This document shows positions 12,901-22,616 of a stretch of 64,000 nt of DNA, piece by piece (within the stretch, counting starts at the first letter, position 1; each line of letters opens with the position of its first letter). The DNA is from Eremophila alpestris peregrina. Its lineage: Eukaryota; Chordata; Aves; Passeriformes; Alaudidae. A program made the position numbers and the translations under genes. A model generated the notes under the pieces. The model was not told the DNA's origin and ran no database searches. It was given only the letters and a program-made list of their open reading frames with translations. The stretch lies in assembly GCA_009792885.1 (NCBI GenBank), contig WMCF01000030.1, positions 5,348,262 through 5,412,261 of the forward strand, given 5' to 3'.

Positions 12901-15900
12901 GCTCTCAGCCCTGTCTGTGCAGCTTTCCCATCAGTGCTGTAAAAAAACTAAATAAATCAGAGATCAATCAGGCTCCTATTTAAAGGCTTAGAGACAAAGA
13001 AAAGGAGCTCCAGCCTTAGAAGAAAACAAAGGAGTAGATCCTCCTCAGTGCTGATATCTACTATGCAATCTGCTCTAGAGACTCATGTGATGGCCATTCC
13101 TCTGGAAAGATTTTGGCAAAACTGCCCTCAGTATAGTGACTCAAGGGTGCTCAAACTCCACTTCTCTCACTAGATCCACTCTGTTGACAAGCAGTAGATC
13201 AAGGAGTGCATCTTTCATAGTCTGCTCCTTAGATCTGTTCCATAAAGTTGTCATCGAGATTTTGAGGAATCTTCTGGCATGGGTTGTACTGGTGCACCTT
13301 TGCAAAGACTAAATTCTCTCAGCTGCTTTATTTTTAACCTCATTTTAACAGTTTTCTTCTGTTGATCACCATCTTACTGCTTAAACACAATTCCGTTAAA
13401 TTTTTTTGGTCTTTTGGAGTCTCTGAGATTTTTGAATCAAAATTGCAACCTCTTCAGCTGTAGAATCTCATTTGAAGATGCAGAGTGCCAGGTGCTCCTG
13501 ATACCCAGTCAAACATTTGCATCTTTTGCAATTCAATACAGGCCAATTAGGGTTTAAAACTGTCCCCGATGATATCCAGGAGTTTGTTCTTTATGTTGCA
13601 GCCACATGTGGTATTTTCCCAGTCCACATGGGTTTCCATTGTGCTTTCTGGTTTCAGTGCTTTTCATCGCTCTCTATTGAAGTAATTTTTGTCATTTGTG
13701 CATATAGCTAATAAATGGAAACTTTAATTCTACTTTTCCCATCCTGTTATCTACTATGAGGTGATCAGGGCTTTTTTTTCCATTTGATTTCATTCTAGGT
13801 GCTTTGTAAGAGATAAGCAATCTAACATCAGGCTGGGCCATGTTTTCTTTCCTTTTTATTTCATCTACATGAAGCAGCATGGTTTACCAATAATGAAATT
13901 TCTAAGCCATGTGCTTTTCTGCATCTGTCATTTCACTTCACCTTCTCACTTCAAAGCACTCTGATGATCCCCTTAGTTTTAAGTGCTCATTGTGTGGCTC
14001 ACATACAATCTGTTCTTTCTGTGGAGACAGAAGTTTAATCCAGAAATTTTCATAACACCCTAAGTGTTTATTTAATATAGCTGAACTAGACCAACTAATG
14101 GACTGACAAATTCAAAGAATAAACAATAATAAGGAAAAAAGAACTATGCATTGACACTTCCAGATACTGATCATACAAGATTTACTGCCATGCAGAAAAT
14201 TACTCAAATCAAGAAATTTAAATTCAGACTCTGATAAATAGTTCAGATAATCAAGTGTGCCTGTTTTTGATGTCTTTTCAGAAGAAGAAAGGCTCATTAT
14301 TTTTAAAATATGTTTCCAGGCTGGCTTGCCAAATACTAGGCTTTCTTAAAACAAAAGAAGATGGAACAATGTATAAAATTCTTTAAAATAGCCTAGTTCT
14401 GTTTTATTTTCAATTTCCTTCTAGTTTCCCGGAGTTGTTTTTGGAGGGTTTGTATCGTGCTGTGGCACAATATTCTGGATGAAATATTCCTGTTCCAAGT
14501 AGAAAACAAAACAAAACTTCACAGCTACCTACCTGCATACTCATAGCACTTATGCACACTGGGTTCCACCGTTTCTAAATGTCTTAGTGTGTCTTCCTTA
14601 CAGAATTTGATGCAAAATTTTTGAATTTTTCTGAATAATGAAAATCAAAATAATACATTGTGAATAATGAGGATGAGTAATTATTAGAAAAGAATGTGTA
14701 TATTTTATGTTAGGAAACAAGTCCTCAAATTGTTTGTGACTAATCATTGAAAATCATCTAAGGTAAAAGGTGAGACTTTGATACAACTATTGTTATCCTG
14801 TAAGATTTATCCACCTGAAGCTGGAAACAATCATTGCTTCATAGAGAGCTAGCAAGAAGCCTAGTCATTCAGCAAAAGATGACCACAAGAAATGGAACTG
14901 TTTCATGATGCATGAAACATAGAAATATCCTGTGTTAACTAAAAGAGAAATAAGAAACCTGCACTATAAATTATTTTTCTGCTGTTTTCTGATCAAGCTG
15001 ACTTATATCATTATCAGCTCTCCAAATTGACACTATGCCTTGGGTATTTTCTGCTGGCTTGTGCTGTGGAAAATAAACACTAGAAATTAAAAGGGACTTT
15101 GAAGCTACTAATAACATTTCATTTTGCAGTTGCAGAACACATGGTTTGCATTCGTGTTGTACAGGCTCAATGACTGCTGACAGGTTATTCACTTCTTGAC
15201 CTTCTATTGAATTTTGATTATGTGAGAGGTCCTGCAGTCTTTGAAGCTTACATACATTGAAGAAATATTATCAGCCGAACTCTTAATACACTCAGAATAG
15301 ATGGAAATCCCCTATCTTTACAGAAATGAGACAGGACGTTGTAGGCATCCCTGCTAACATGAGAAATCAAGATGCTGAGAAGGAAACAAAGGCTGACTAA
15401 GTCTGCAAGGATTGCAAGTTCTCTGAGTGGAATTATTTTCTCTATTCAAATAAAGTTCCCTCTAAATACTTTCTGAAACTAATGGAATTGAGAAAAGGAA
15501 AAAACGTTTAATTTTGCCATTGAGAAATCAGACATAAAGAAAAATATTTGCCACACTTTAAATAATTTCCTACAAACTGACCATGAACTGTCATCTTAGA
15601 CACAAAAGATTTCATTGTTCTATGTGTGCAGTCTCATAGTAACAGATTTGCTTACAAAATGTATTCAGAACTTAAAAAGCAGTTCAATAGAGATTTGATT
15701 TGAGGGAATGTGAATGGTTTAAAATATATACTTCATCGCTTTGATGAAATTAATCATTAAGACCAGTTGTGGTAGGAGGTAATTTGGCGCAAAAAGACAT
15801 ACTGGGAAAGTAATATACTTTTCCACAAATATATAATAAGCACAATTGATTTATTTGATGTCTCTGCTGGTAAAAGTACATACATCTGTTTAATAATGAA

Positions 15901-16631
15901 GTGGTAACTTGGTGCAATCCCATTTTGGAATGTCACAAAAAAGTTGAAAGATTTTGACATTTAGTTATTTGCTCTGGAATTTCAAATTTAAGAAAAAATC
16001 AGACCATCACAACAACAGCAAACAACAACTTTCTGTCATAAAACTGAGCTTATTAGACTTAATGAATTATTTTGGAAAATAATGGTGAATTACAAAATAA
16101 TACAAGCTGTGGTTTTAATGAAGTTATTCTGTCCACAGGCCTCGCAGTGAATGCAACCTAACTGCCCATGAGCTCCACAAAAGTAAATTGTGCCTGGCAC
16201 AGACAGAATGGAGTCATCTCATGATGCTTTCAGTGTTTATGGTGGTGCATAGTTTAGGGCTAATCTCACCCGAATAACAGGTTGACTGCTGGAGTAAAAG
16301 CTCATGAAATCTCCTGGAGTGCCAACAGTGCTCACAACAGCTACTTGAAAGACACCTTGTGTGACAATAATTCTCTATTTGTGTGCCTAAGTCTGACCCA
16401 CAGACAAAATGCTCAAAAAATCTATTCGTTTATTGTGCTTTCTATCAGATCTGAATAATGCCCAGCAGAATAATCATTACACAGAGAATTCTGTTAACAA
16501 CATTTTAAAATCTTTAAAAGTTTCACGTGTGCAATACATTAGTGATTGTCAGCCTTCGTGCATTCATAAAGATTCATATAACCACAACAAGGCTGATCTC
16601 AAAGATATGTCTACAATTGCATATGTAAAGC

Positions 16632-16645
16632 ATGCAAATGCAAAT
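16632..16645 (+). promoter_or_regulatory. Two overlapping octamer (ATGCAAAT) motifs
   Basis: ATGCAAAT is present at 16632-16639 and again at 16638-16645. The octamer is the known POU/Oct family binding site. Single copies are common by chance in AT-rich DNA; an exact overlapping pair is rarer. No occupancy can be inferred from sequence alone. Confidence 0.25.
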
Positions 16646-17982
16646 TAGAGCAATGTTTCACCTGTGTTTTTATGATATGTGTGTACTGCCCAATTTTTTT
16701 TTTAAACCTGATTTCACTATCATAGAAACACACCCCTATTGGCAAAAATTCCATTCTAGTATTTTGGAATTATTTGGATTATGCATACATATTATATGAA
16801 GGATGCTGCAATTATAAAAGATCAGATGAGTGAAATTTGCTACAAATTTTTCTAATTTTTATCTCCCAAAACCAGATGTTCAATATTTGAACATTTGGGA
16901 AAAAATTGTCTTTATGTTCCTATGTTTCGGATTCTTTCTTTCTAAAGTCCATGTCTGTATGTGTTTAGGAAAGATACCACCTTTTATATGATTTACCTAA
17001 ATTTCTCTGCAGACAAAATAAAATTTTTTTAAAAGTGCATTTTTAAATACACAAAACACATTTTGAAGAAAATGTTTAGAATACACTCTTACTTTGTAAA
17101 TTCAACGTAGTGTTTTCAATACTTCAGTCAAAACAAAATTATGAACACCATGGATTTAAAACAAACTTTAAAGATCTTTCTGAAAGTGTCTTAAGGAGAA
17201 ATACTGGCAACTAAAAAGCTTTAAAACGTGCTGTCCCCAGACTCACTTTGTTGTGTCATTGAAAAATTTTATTTTTGTTGAAATAACATTCTCAAACAAA
17301 AAGTTATTTAGAAAAAAATTGTCCCAAAAAGTTGAGTCATGTATATATATATGCTTTAGGGCAACCAATACTTAACAATATATTTGATTTTAGGGAGAAG
17401 TGTGAAAATACTGTGTGAAAATTAAGTGATGTGCATTTTAAAAATTAATGTAAAAGAGGCACTCAAACAAAAATGCTCCTTCATTGATGATAAACAAAAT
17501 AAAACTGCCTCTCAGGTACACTATTTTGCTACCCCCTCAGGCCTAATATTTCTGGTGTAAAATACATACAGACATAGTGTACTGTATTGCTGCAGCTGAG
17601 ACCTGTCAAGAAGCTCTGATATGATTGTACCTAGAATATACTGCTTTATTCTCCTATTACATGTCTAGTAAACTCTCACTGATTTCTTTTGAAATCCACA
17701 CTCTTTCAAGTGCATTCACCATAAAAATGGAGTTTCCTTATATAATTCTTGGCCTTGCCTCTAATGTACTGAAAACAAAATACTTCATCTTTTCTTGGCA
17801 GAATTAGTGATTATCTAGGCACAGACCCAGTACTGCTCTTTGCTAGGGTTGCTTTTTTTCCTGCTTCCATTTTTAAACAACGTAAATTCAGTAGCTAGAA
17901 TTATGGGGATTACTTACAGATGAACACAGAAATAATTTTTCTAATTATAATAATAACAGGAATAACAACAACAATTAATCTA

Positions 17983-18019
17983 ATGTTAGAAAACTTAGAG
18001 TAGCATAGTTTTCTAACAT
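17983..18019. repeat. Perfect 13-bp inverted repeat, 11-nt loop
   Basis: ATGTTAGAAAACT (17983-17995) is exactly mirrored by AGTTTTCTAACAT (18007-18019). Pairing stops abruptly on both sides. It lies about 40 bases before the start of a CR1 3' fragment. Confidence 0.8.
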
Positions 18020-18057
18020 AGCAAGTATGGTATAACAAACTATATAGCCTAAGAGAA

Positions 18058-18251
18058 GATTTCTTGCAATGAGGGTGGTGAAACACTGACATGGATTGCC
18101 TGGAGATGTCCCATTCCTGGAAGCACTCAAGGTCAGGTTGGATTGGTGCTCTGAGCAACCTGATCTAGTTGAGGATGTCCCTGCTCAGTGTAGAGGGCTT
18201 GGATTACAGACCTTTAATGTTCCCTACCAATCTGAATTATTCAATTATTCT
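18058..18251 (+). mobile_element. CR1 LINE 3' end fragment (plus strand)
   Basis: The text follows the CR1 3' untranslated region: a stretch like 'gagggtggtgaaacactg', then 'cattcctggaagcactcaag', 'gtcaggttggattg', 'tctgagcaacctgatctagt', 'gatgtccctgctca', and finally a degraded ATTATTC-type terminal repeat. CR1 elements are 5'-truncated non-LTR retrotransposons whose 3' end is bound by their own reverse transcriptase. The copy is short and quite diverged, so it is old. It carries no coding part. Confidence 0.85.
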
Positions 18252-20589
18252 AAAAATACCACCTAATTGCCAGATCAGCAGAGGTACATTAGTTCACTCA
18301 AAAACTGAATATTAATGGTTATCTCTTTCATGTACTGCACATTAAAAGAAGAAGAAAAAATTCAGATATTCAGAGCAATATGCAAAGAAATATGCTTTTT
18401 AACCAAATAGGATTATTATTGTTTGCCACCCTATTGTGCCAGCTTCCTTTTGACTAACTAATACATCCAATAACATTACAGAAGTCGGGAAAGTTTATCT
18501 TCGAATTATATTTGGTGAATAATTACAAATAACTAATAATTAATATGAGAATGAAGGAGACTGCACACATTTCATCAACAGAAAGAACTAAATACATTTA
18601 ATATATTTTTAATGTATCCTTTACCTTCTAGTTACCATCAGGTATGTGTGGAGAGGTGAGTAGAAATATCTGCATATGGTATGCAAATGAAAATGCATAA
18701 GCTGTTGATTTCAATTCCCTCTGTCATAAAATCAACCTATTGACAGCAATCATAAATGCAATGTTTAGTATCTTAAACCAGGCAGAAACAGAATTCATGT
18801 GGTAACATTAAAAAATAAATAAATAATTCAAATGTTCATTAAGAAAAAAAAAAAACAAGCTTAAAAATTACAACAAAAACATAGGTCAAATCTAAAAAAT
18901 CAAGTCTGACTCGTGGTGCTGCACACTGAAAATGTACCTGATTACAACAGAAATCAGAAAATTCAGTAAGCTTTCAAATTGTTTATGAATACAAAAATAA
19001 TAAATGAATCACTGCTGCAGTATGTGCCCCAAGGCTGTTAGTGTCTTCACACACATCTGAAAGATTCTGTTGATGAATGTGTTCAACACAAGTAGAAAAA
19101 TTTTAAAATTATGTTTTTTTCTTGAAAATTGAAGTTATATTATTTAGTACTGAAATAATATCTTTTTCTGCAAAAAAGACTGCAAGGTATCTGTGTCACA
19201 AAGTGCTAGCAGTGGGACACATTCACATATCAAATATGTACTTCTCATTTCAGAAAGATGTAGTATTCATGCCTTGTGTCTTTTCTGAGGAGACTACCAC
19301 GATTCTATTCCACAAGCTCAGTTTTTGGTTCTGCTTAAAATAGCTGCCAAATAAATGAAAAAGTCTGTCTTTCCATTTTTAGCCTCTTCAGTTCCTCGTC
19401 TCTCAATCAAAAGAGCAAGGAGCAGAAGGATGGAGTCTGTCAATATAACCCAATTTAATACAAATCCCTTGGTCATACCAGGTTCAATGTCTGCAGAATT
19501 TCCACATGGCCACAGAAAACTAGACTAATCTGGACAGATTCACAGGAAGCTGTATTTTCCACTGAGTAAAAGCCTTGGTGGCTTTTACTGGCATTTTCCA
19601 TCTCAGACTGAAACCATTAAGGAAACATATGTACACCTGAAAAACAAAGTGATTCTGAGACTTCCAGCTGTGAGTTGCAGAAGGGTTTTTTACAATTATC
19701 CATTTTCTAGTTGCCAATTTCAAATGATCTGGTTATTACATTTTTTCTCAAAATAAGGTTCAAGTTCTTTTAAGATTTAGAAAATGTTGTGGTAATGGAG
19801 AGACCACCCTGTTGGGTCTGTTGCACTGTGCTTTCTGTACTGAAATTTTAATCCACTTTCATCCACACTGGAAATTACTGTGTTGAGTCTTCACTGAATA
19901 GCTACTCAGCCTGCTGAGAAGCCTGTGAGCCTTCACGGGGGTACATGGCAAGAGGTAAGCTGAGCTGGGGAGATTGGGACTCTTGGGGGGAAAAAATTAT
20001 AACAGAAGGACAGGAGGGTAAAAGAGTTTCAGGATGACTTTGCTTGAGGAGAATGAACCTGGAATTAGGAGCCAAAAATGGAAAGGTGCAGAGAATATGC
20101 TAAACAGAAAGGGAATTAATGTTTCAAAACAACAGGTGCTTTTCTACTTGATAACCAGTTATGATTACAAATTTAAAAAATAATAAACTGACCATAAGTA
20201 ATTTTAAATGTAAAACTAGTGGAACACTGTTTCATTCTGAAATTTAATTTGGAATGCTTATAAGAGACAATTATTTTCTTTTAATCATGTGAGAGAAAGG
20301 AGGGTTAAAAACAGGGACTAAAATAACACTCCTCATGTTTTCCTACCTAACATGAACATGAAATATATATTAAGAACAGGAGAAAATTCTGTTCAATCTC
20401 TATATGTTTTCTGCAGTATGATTTTATTCTGTACTGACTCACTGAATGTAATCAATGTCAGAATACTGAAAACTGGTGTGAGATTTCTCTTAATAACACT
20501 GAAGACAAACTATACCAGAAGCTATATTTGCTACGTATGTCAAGAGGAAGTTTTCCAGGTGAATATTAGCAAAGTATTTGTTGACTCAT
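18252..20589. other. AT-rich non-coding DNA
   Basis: No gene is visible. An octamer ATGCAAAT lies at 18681-18688, next to an E-box-like CATATG, within a stretch (about 18600-18780) that lacks simple repeats. A run of A occurs at 18842-18854. Open frames reaching into the following CR1 copy are chance extensions of the element's own frame. Confidence 0.55.
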
Positions 20590-21028
20590 CCCACAGGGAG
20601 GTCTGCTGTCCCCCTGGGGACCAGGTATGGGATATTACTGAGAGACTCCCTGGGCTGATTTGGTCCTCTGATTATTACCCACTGCTGGTACTCCAGACTG
20701 GCAGTGATGAGATTGAAAAGAGGAGCATCAGGGCAATTAAAAGGGACTTTAGGGCACTGGGTCAAGTGCTTGATAGGGCAGGAGCACAGGCAGAGTTCTG
20801 CTCAGTCCCTTTGGTGGCAAAGAAAAACAATGAAAGGAACAGGAGAGCTCACACTATCAACACGTGGTTCAAGGGTTGGTGTCATCAGCAAACTTCGGGT
20901 TCCTTGAGCATGGGGCAACAGTTATGGCACCTGGCCTGCTGGAGCTGGATGGGCTCCAACTCTCTGTTAAGGGCAGAAGCATTGAAGCTCATGAGCTGGC
21001 AGAACTCATTAAGAGGGCTGTAAACTAG
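20590..21028 (+). pseudogene. CR1 ORF1 C-terminal remnant (esterase-like domain)
   Basis: Recognisable CR1 ORF1 pieces are HREVCCPPG, then ITERLPGLI, then SDYYPLLVLQTGSDEIEKRS, then RAIKRDFRALGQ, then NRRAHTINTWFKGWCHQQ. ORF1 of full-length CR1 has an esterase-like (GDSL/SGNH-type) domain and is thought to help the element's RNA-protein particle. Near position 20890 the reading frame shifts; the continuing match (GLQLSVKGRS, then HELAELIKRAVN) is in another frame and ends at a TAG at 21026-21028, where CR1 ORF1 normally stops. The N-terminal half of ORF1 is missing. The copy cannot make a functional protein. Confidence 0.82.
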
Positions 21029-21117
21029 GTTTGAAGGGGGAAGGGGATGCAGCTGGGCTGTCTGGAAGCAGGCCCAAGGGTGGTAAGCCTGAGATAGGGG
21101 TGAAATCAGTAACCCAG

Positions 21118-21312
21118 CTGAGGTGCATGTACACTAATGCACGCAGCATGGATAACAAACAGGAAGAGCTGGAAGCCATGGTGCAGCAGCAGAGCTATGA
21201 GGTAGTTGCTATCACAGAAACGTGGTGGGATGACTCACAGAGCTGGAGCTCTGCACTGGGTGGCTACAAGCTCTTGAGAAGAGACAAGGGGGAAGAGGTG
21301 GAGATTGGCCCT
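21118..21312 (+). pseudogene. CR1 ORF2 start: AP-endonuclease N-terminus, truncated
   Basis: The frame reads LRCMYTNARSMDNKQEELEA, then VAITETWWDD, then LGGYKLLRRDK, the standard opening of the CR1 ORF2 endonuclease. In this family the domain nicks the target DNA to prime reverse transcription. The asparagine of TNARS and the glutamate of ITETWWDD (codon 21217-21219), which correspond to catalytic and metal-binding residues, are both kept. The frame stays open until the element breaks off, so roughly 65 of about 900-1000 usual residues remain. There is no reverse-transcriptase part in this copy. Confidence 0.85.
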
Positions 21313-21342
21313 TCCTTCCTCCCTCCCTCCTTCCCTTCTCTT
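21309..21342. repeat. (CCTT)n-like pyrimidine tract
   Basis: An uninterrupted run of C and T with CCTT and CCCT units begins exactly where the CR1 copy breaks off. The repeat may have grown from a CCCTTCC seed within the element. Confidence 0.8.
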
Positions 21343-21471
21343 ATATAGAGAATATATATTTTATATATCTCTCATATAAATCTTACATAGCTATCTACCT
21401 ATCTCTCTGTCTACCTATTCACCTTCTTATAGTCAAGATATATATATAATTATATATATATATGTAATTCT
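21343..21471. repeat. TA-rich and (CTAT)n-like low-complexity region
   Basis: Blocks of TATA alternate with CTAT/CTGT units, and an almost pure TA run occupies about 21438-21464. This extends the compound simple repeat that follows the CR1 fragment. Confidence 0.8.
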
Positions 21472-22472
21472 GTTTCTCATTTTGCTCTACAGATAATGAA
21501 GGGGCTTATTCACCTCACTATGATACAAAGGGAGCACAAGTCAAAGAAAGAAGGTATCAGCAAAAACCAGTCTGGAAAATAGACTGTACGTTAAACTGAA
21601 AAGGTAATGGAGTTTCTTTGAGTTTATTAATTTGTGAGCTGCTGATAAAAGCAAACCTAAGAAAAGATATGCTGGGTCTGAGCATGTTCTATGGAGAAGG
21701 ATGGGAATATACACTTCAGAAGTGTCATCTGGGAATATCATTTACCCTCAGATTATCTCAGTTTTCCTATATGTAAACTGGTGAAGATGGTGGAAAAGAG
21801 TTTTGAGAGTTCTCTCTTGCTCAGGCATAAAGTGTTTACAGATGAGTGACAGTTGTTACTGTGTGCTCATGCCAGAGAGATAATGAAGTTACACAGTCCC
21901 ACAATCTACTGTGGGGGATGTTTCTTTGTCTTCGCCAGATCATTCTTTAAGTAGAAGATTCTGTCTATCTCAGTCCAACACATTGGATTTAGTAACCTCA
22001 CTGCCACTGCTGCTCTACAGAGGCTTGGATGGGATTTTTATACTGAAGAGGAGCATATGGAGGAGTCTGTGTCAGAGATGAAGTCACTTCAATGGGTAAA
22101 TTAACTCTGTTGCTGTTTGCTGCTCTCTCAGCATGTTTTAAGGTGCTTGTATCAATAAGATCAAAGATAATGGGAGAAAATGTGTCTGACATCTTTTGAA
22201 AGCAAAGAGAAAATAGAAATATCTGATGAAGCTTTTTTTTTTTACCACCCAAACACAGATCCTTACAAAGACAGGAGGAAACACTGAAGCATTCATAAAA
22301 GCATCTCTTCTGTCCTACAGTCCAAACATCTGGAACAGCTGTGTTTGGCAATTCTTGATACTGACATAATTTATTTGTTGTAAATTACACAAGATTCTCA
22401 AGTTTGTCTCGCAATACTTGAAATCATTAGACACCATGGATTTTAGAAGTTTTTAAAGTATGACTATGTGGC
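21472..22472. other. Non-coding DNA, nothing recognised
   Basis: No gene, repeat family or strong motif was seen. A minus-strand frame of 117 codons at 21998-22351 resembles no known protein and includes a lysine run translated from a T-homopolymer, so it is treated as chance. Confidence 0.5.
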
Positions 22473-22616
22473 TAGGCAAGAATTGATAAAGTCAAACTTC
22501 TTCCATTCTGATAGAGTTTGGAATAGTGATGATTAAACATAAAATGATTAAATATAATAATTAAACATAAAAAATAAGAAGCAATCAAAATCTATTAATT
22601 TATCAATTCTTGCCTA
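22473..22616. mobile_element. Short element with 18-bp perfect terminal inverted repeats (MITE-like)
   Basis: TAGGCAAGAATTGATAAA at 22473-22490 is exactly the reverse complement of the 18 bases at 22599-22616. The 108-bp spacer is AT-rich, contains ATTAAACATAAAA twice, and has a second weak pair (CTTCTT at 22497-22502 with AAGAAG at 22576-22581). Pairing ends sharply at both outer edges. If the outermost TA on each side is a target duplication, the element would be 140 bp with 16-bp ends, as in Tc1/mariner-derived MITEs. No transposase is present. The assignment to a transposon class is inference; a local fold-back of other origin is possible. Confidence 0.6.

Larger units (their letters stand above)
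6374..17982. other. AT-rich non-coding DNA with two GC-rich islands
   Basis: I see no gene and no complete mobile element over about 11.6 kb. Open frames are short, overlap on both strands and match nothing I recognise. Local features are the GC-rich islands at about 8740-9300 and 9815-9970, a 21-nt palindrome at 14899-14919, two overlapping octamer motifs at 16632-16645 and a 27-nt palindrome at 16872-16898. Parts such as 16130-16330 have low simple-repeat content and look like unique sequence that could include conserved non-coding elements, but only alignment to other birds could show that. Confidence 0.55.
20590..21312 (+). mobile_element. CR1 LINE fragment covering ORF1 end and ORF2 start
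   Basis: Two coding remnants typical of CR1 follow each other in the expected order and spacing: the ORF1 esterase-like C-terminal part, then a short inter-ORF gap, then the first residues of ORF2 with its AP-endonuclease motifs. The left border is approximate (the first recognisable residues are HREVCC at about 20592). The right end breaks off inside the region that would encode a basic and glycine-rich loop and runs straight into a pyrimidine microsatellite. Most CR1 copies keep the 3' end and lose the 5' end; this one has the 5' half and lacks the 3' half, which points to a later deletion or rearrangement. Confidence 0.85.

Noticed and set aside
14899..14919. Palindrome TGTTTCATG-ATG-CATGAAACA
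   Set aside because: Nine-bp arms in AT-rich DNA are expected occasionally in 64 kb; no supporting context.
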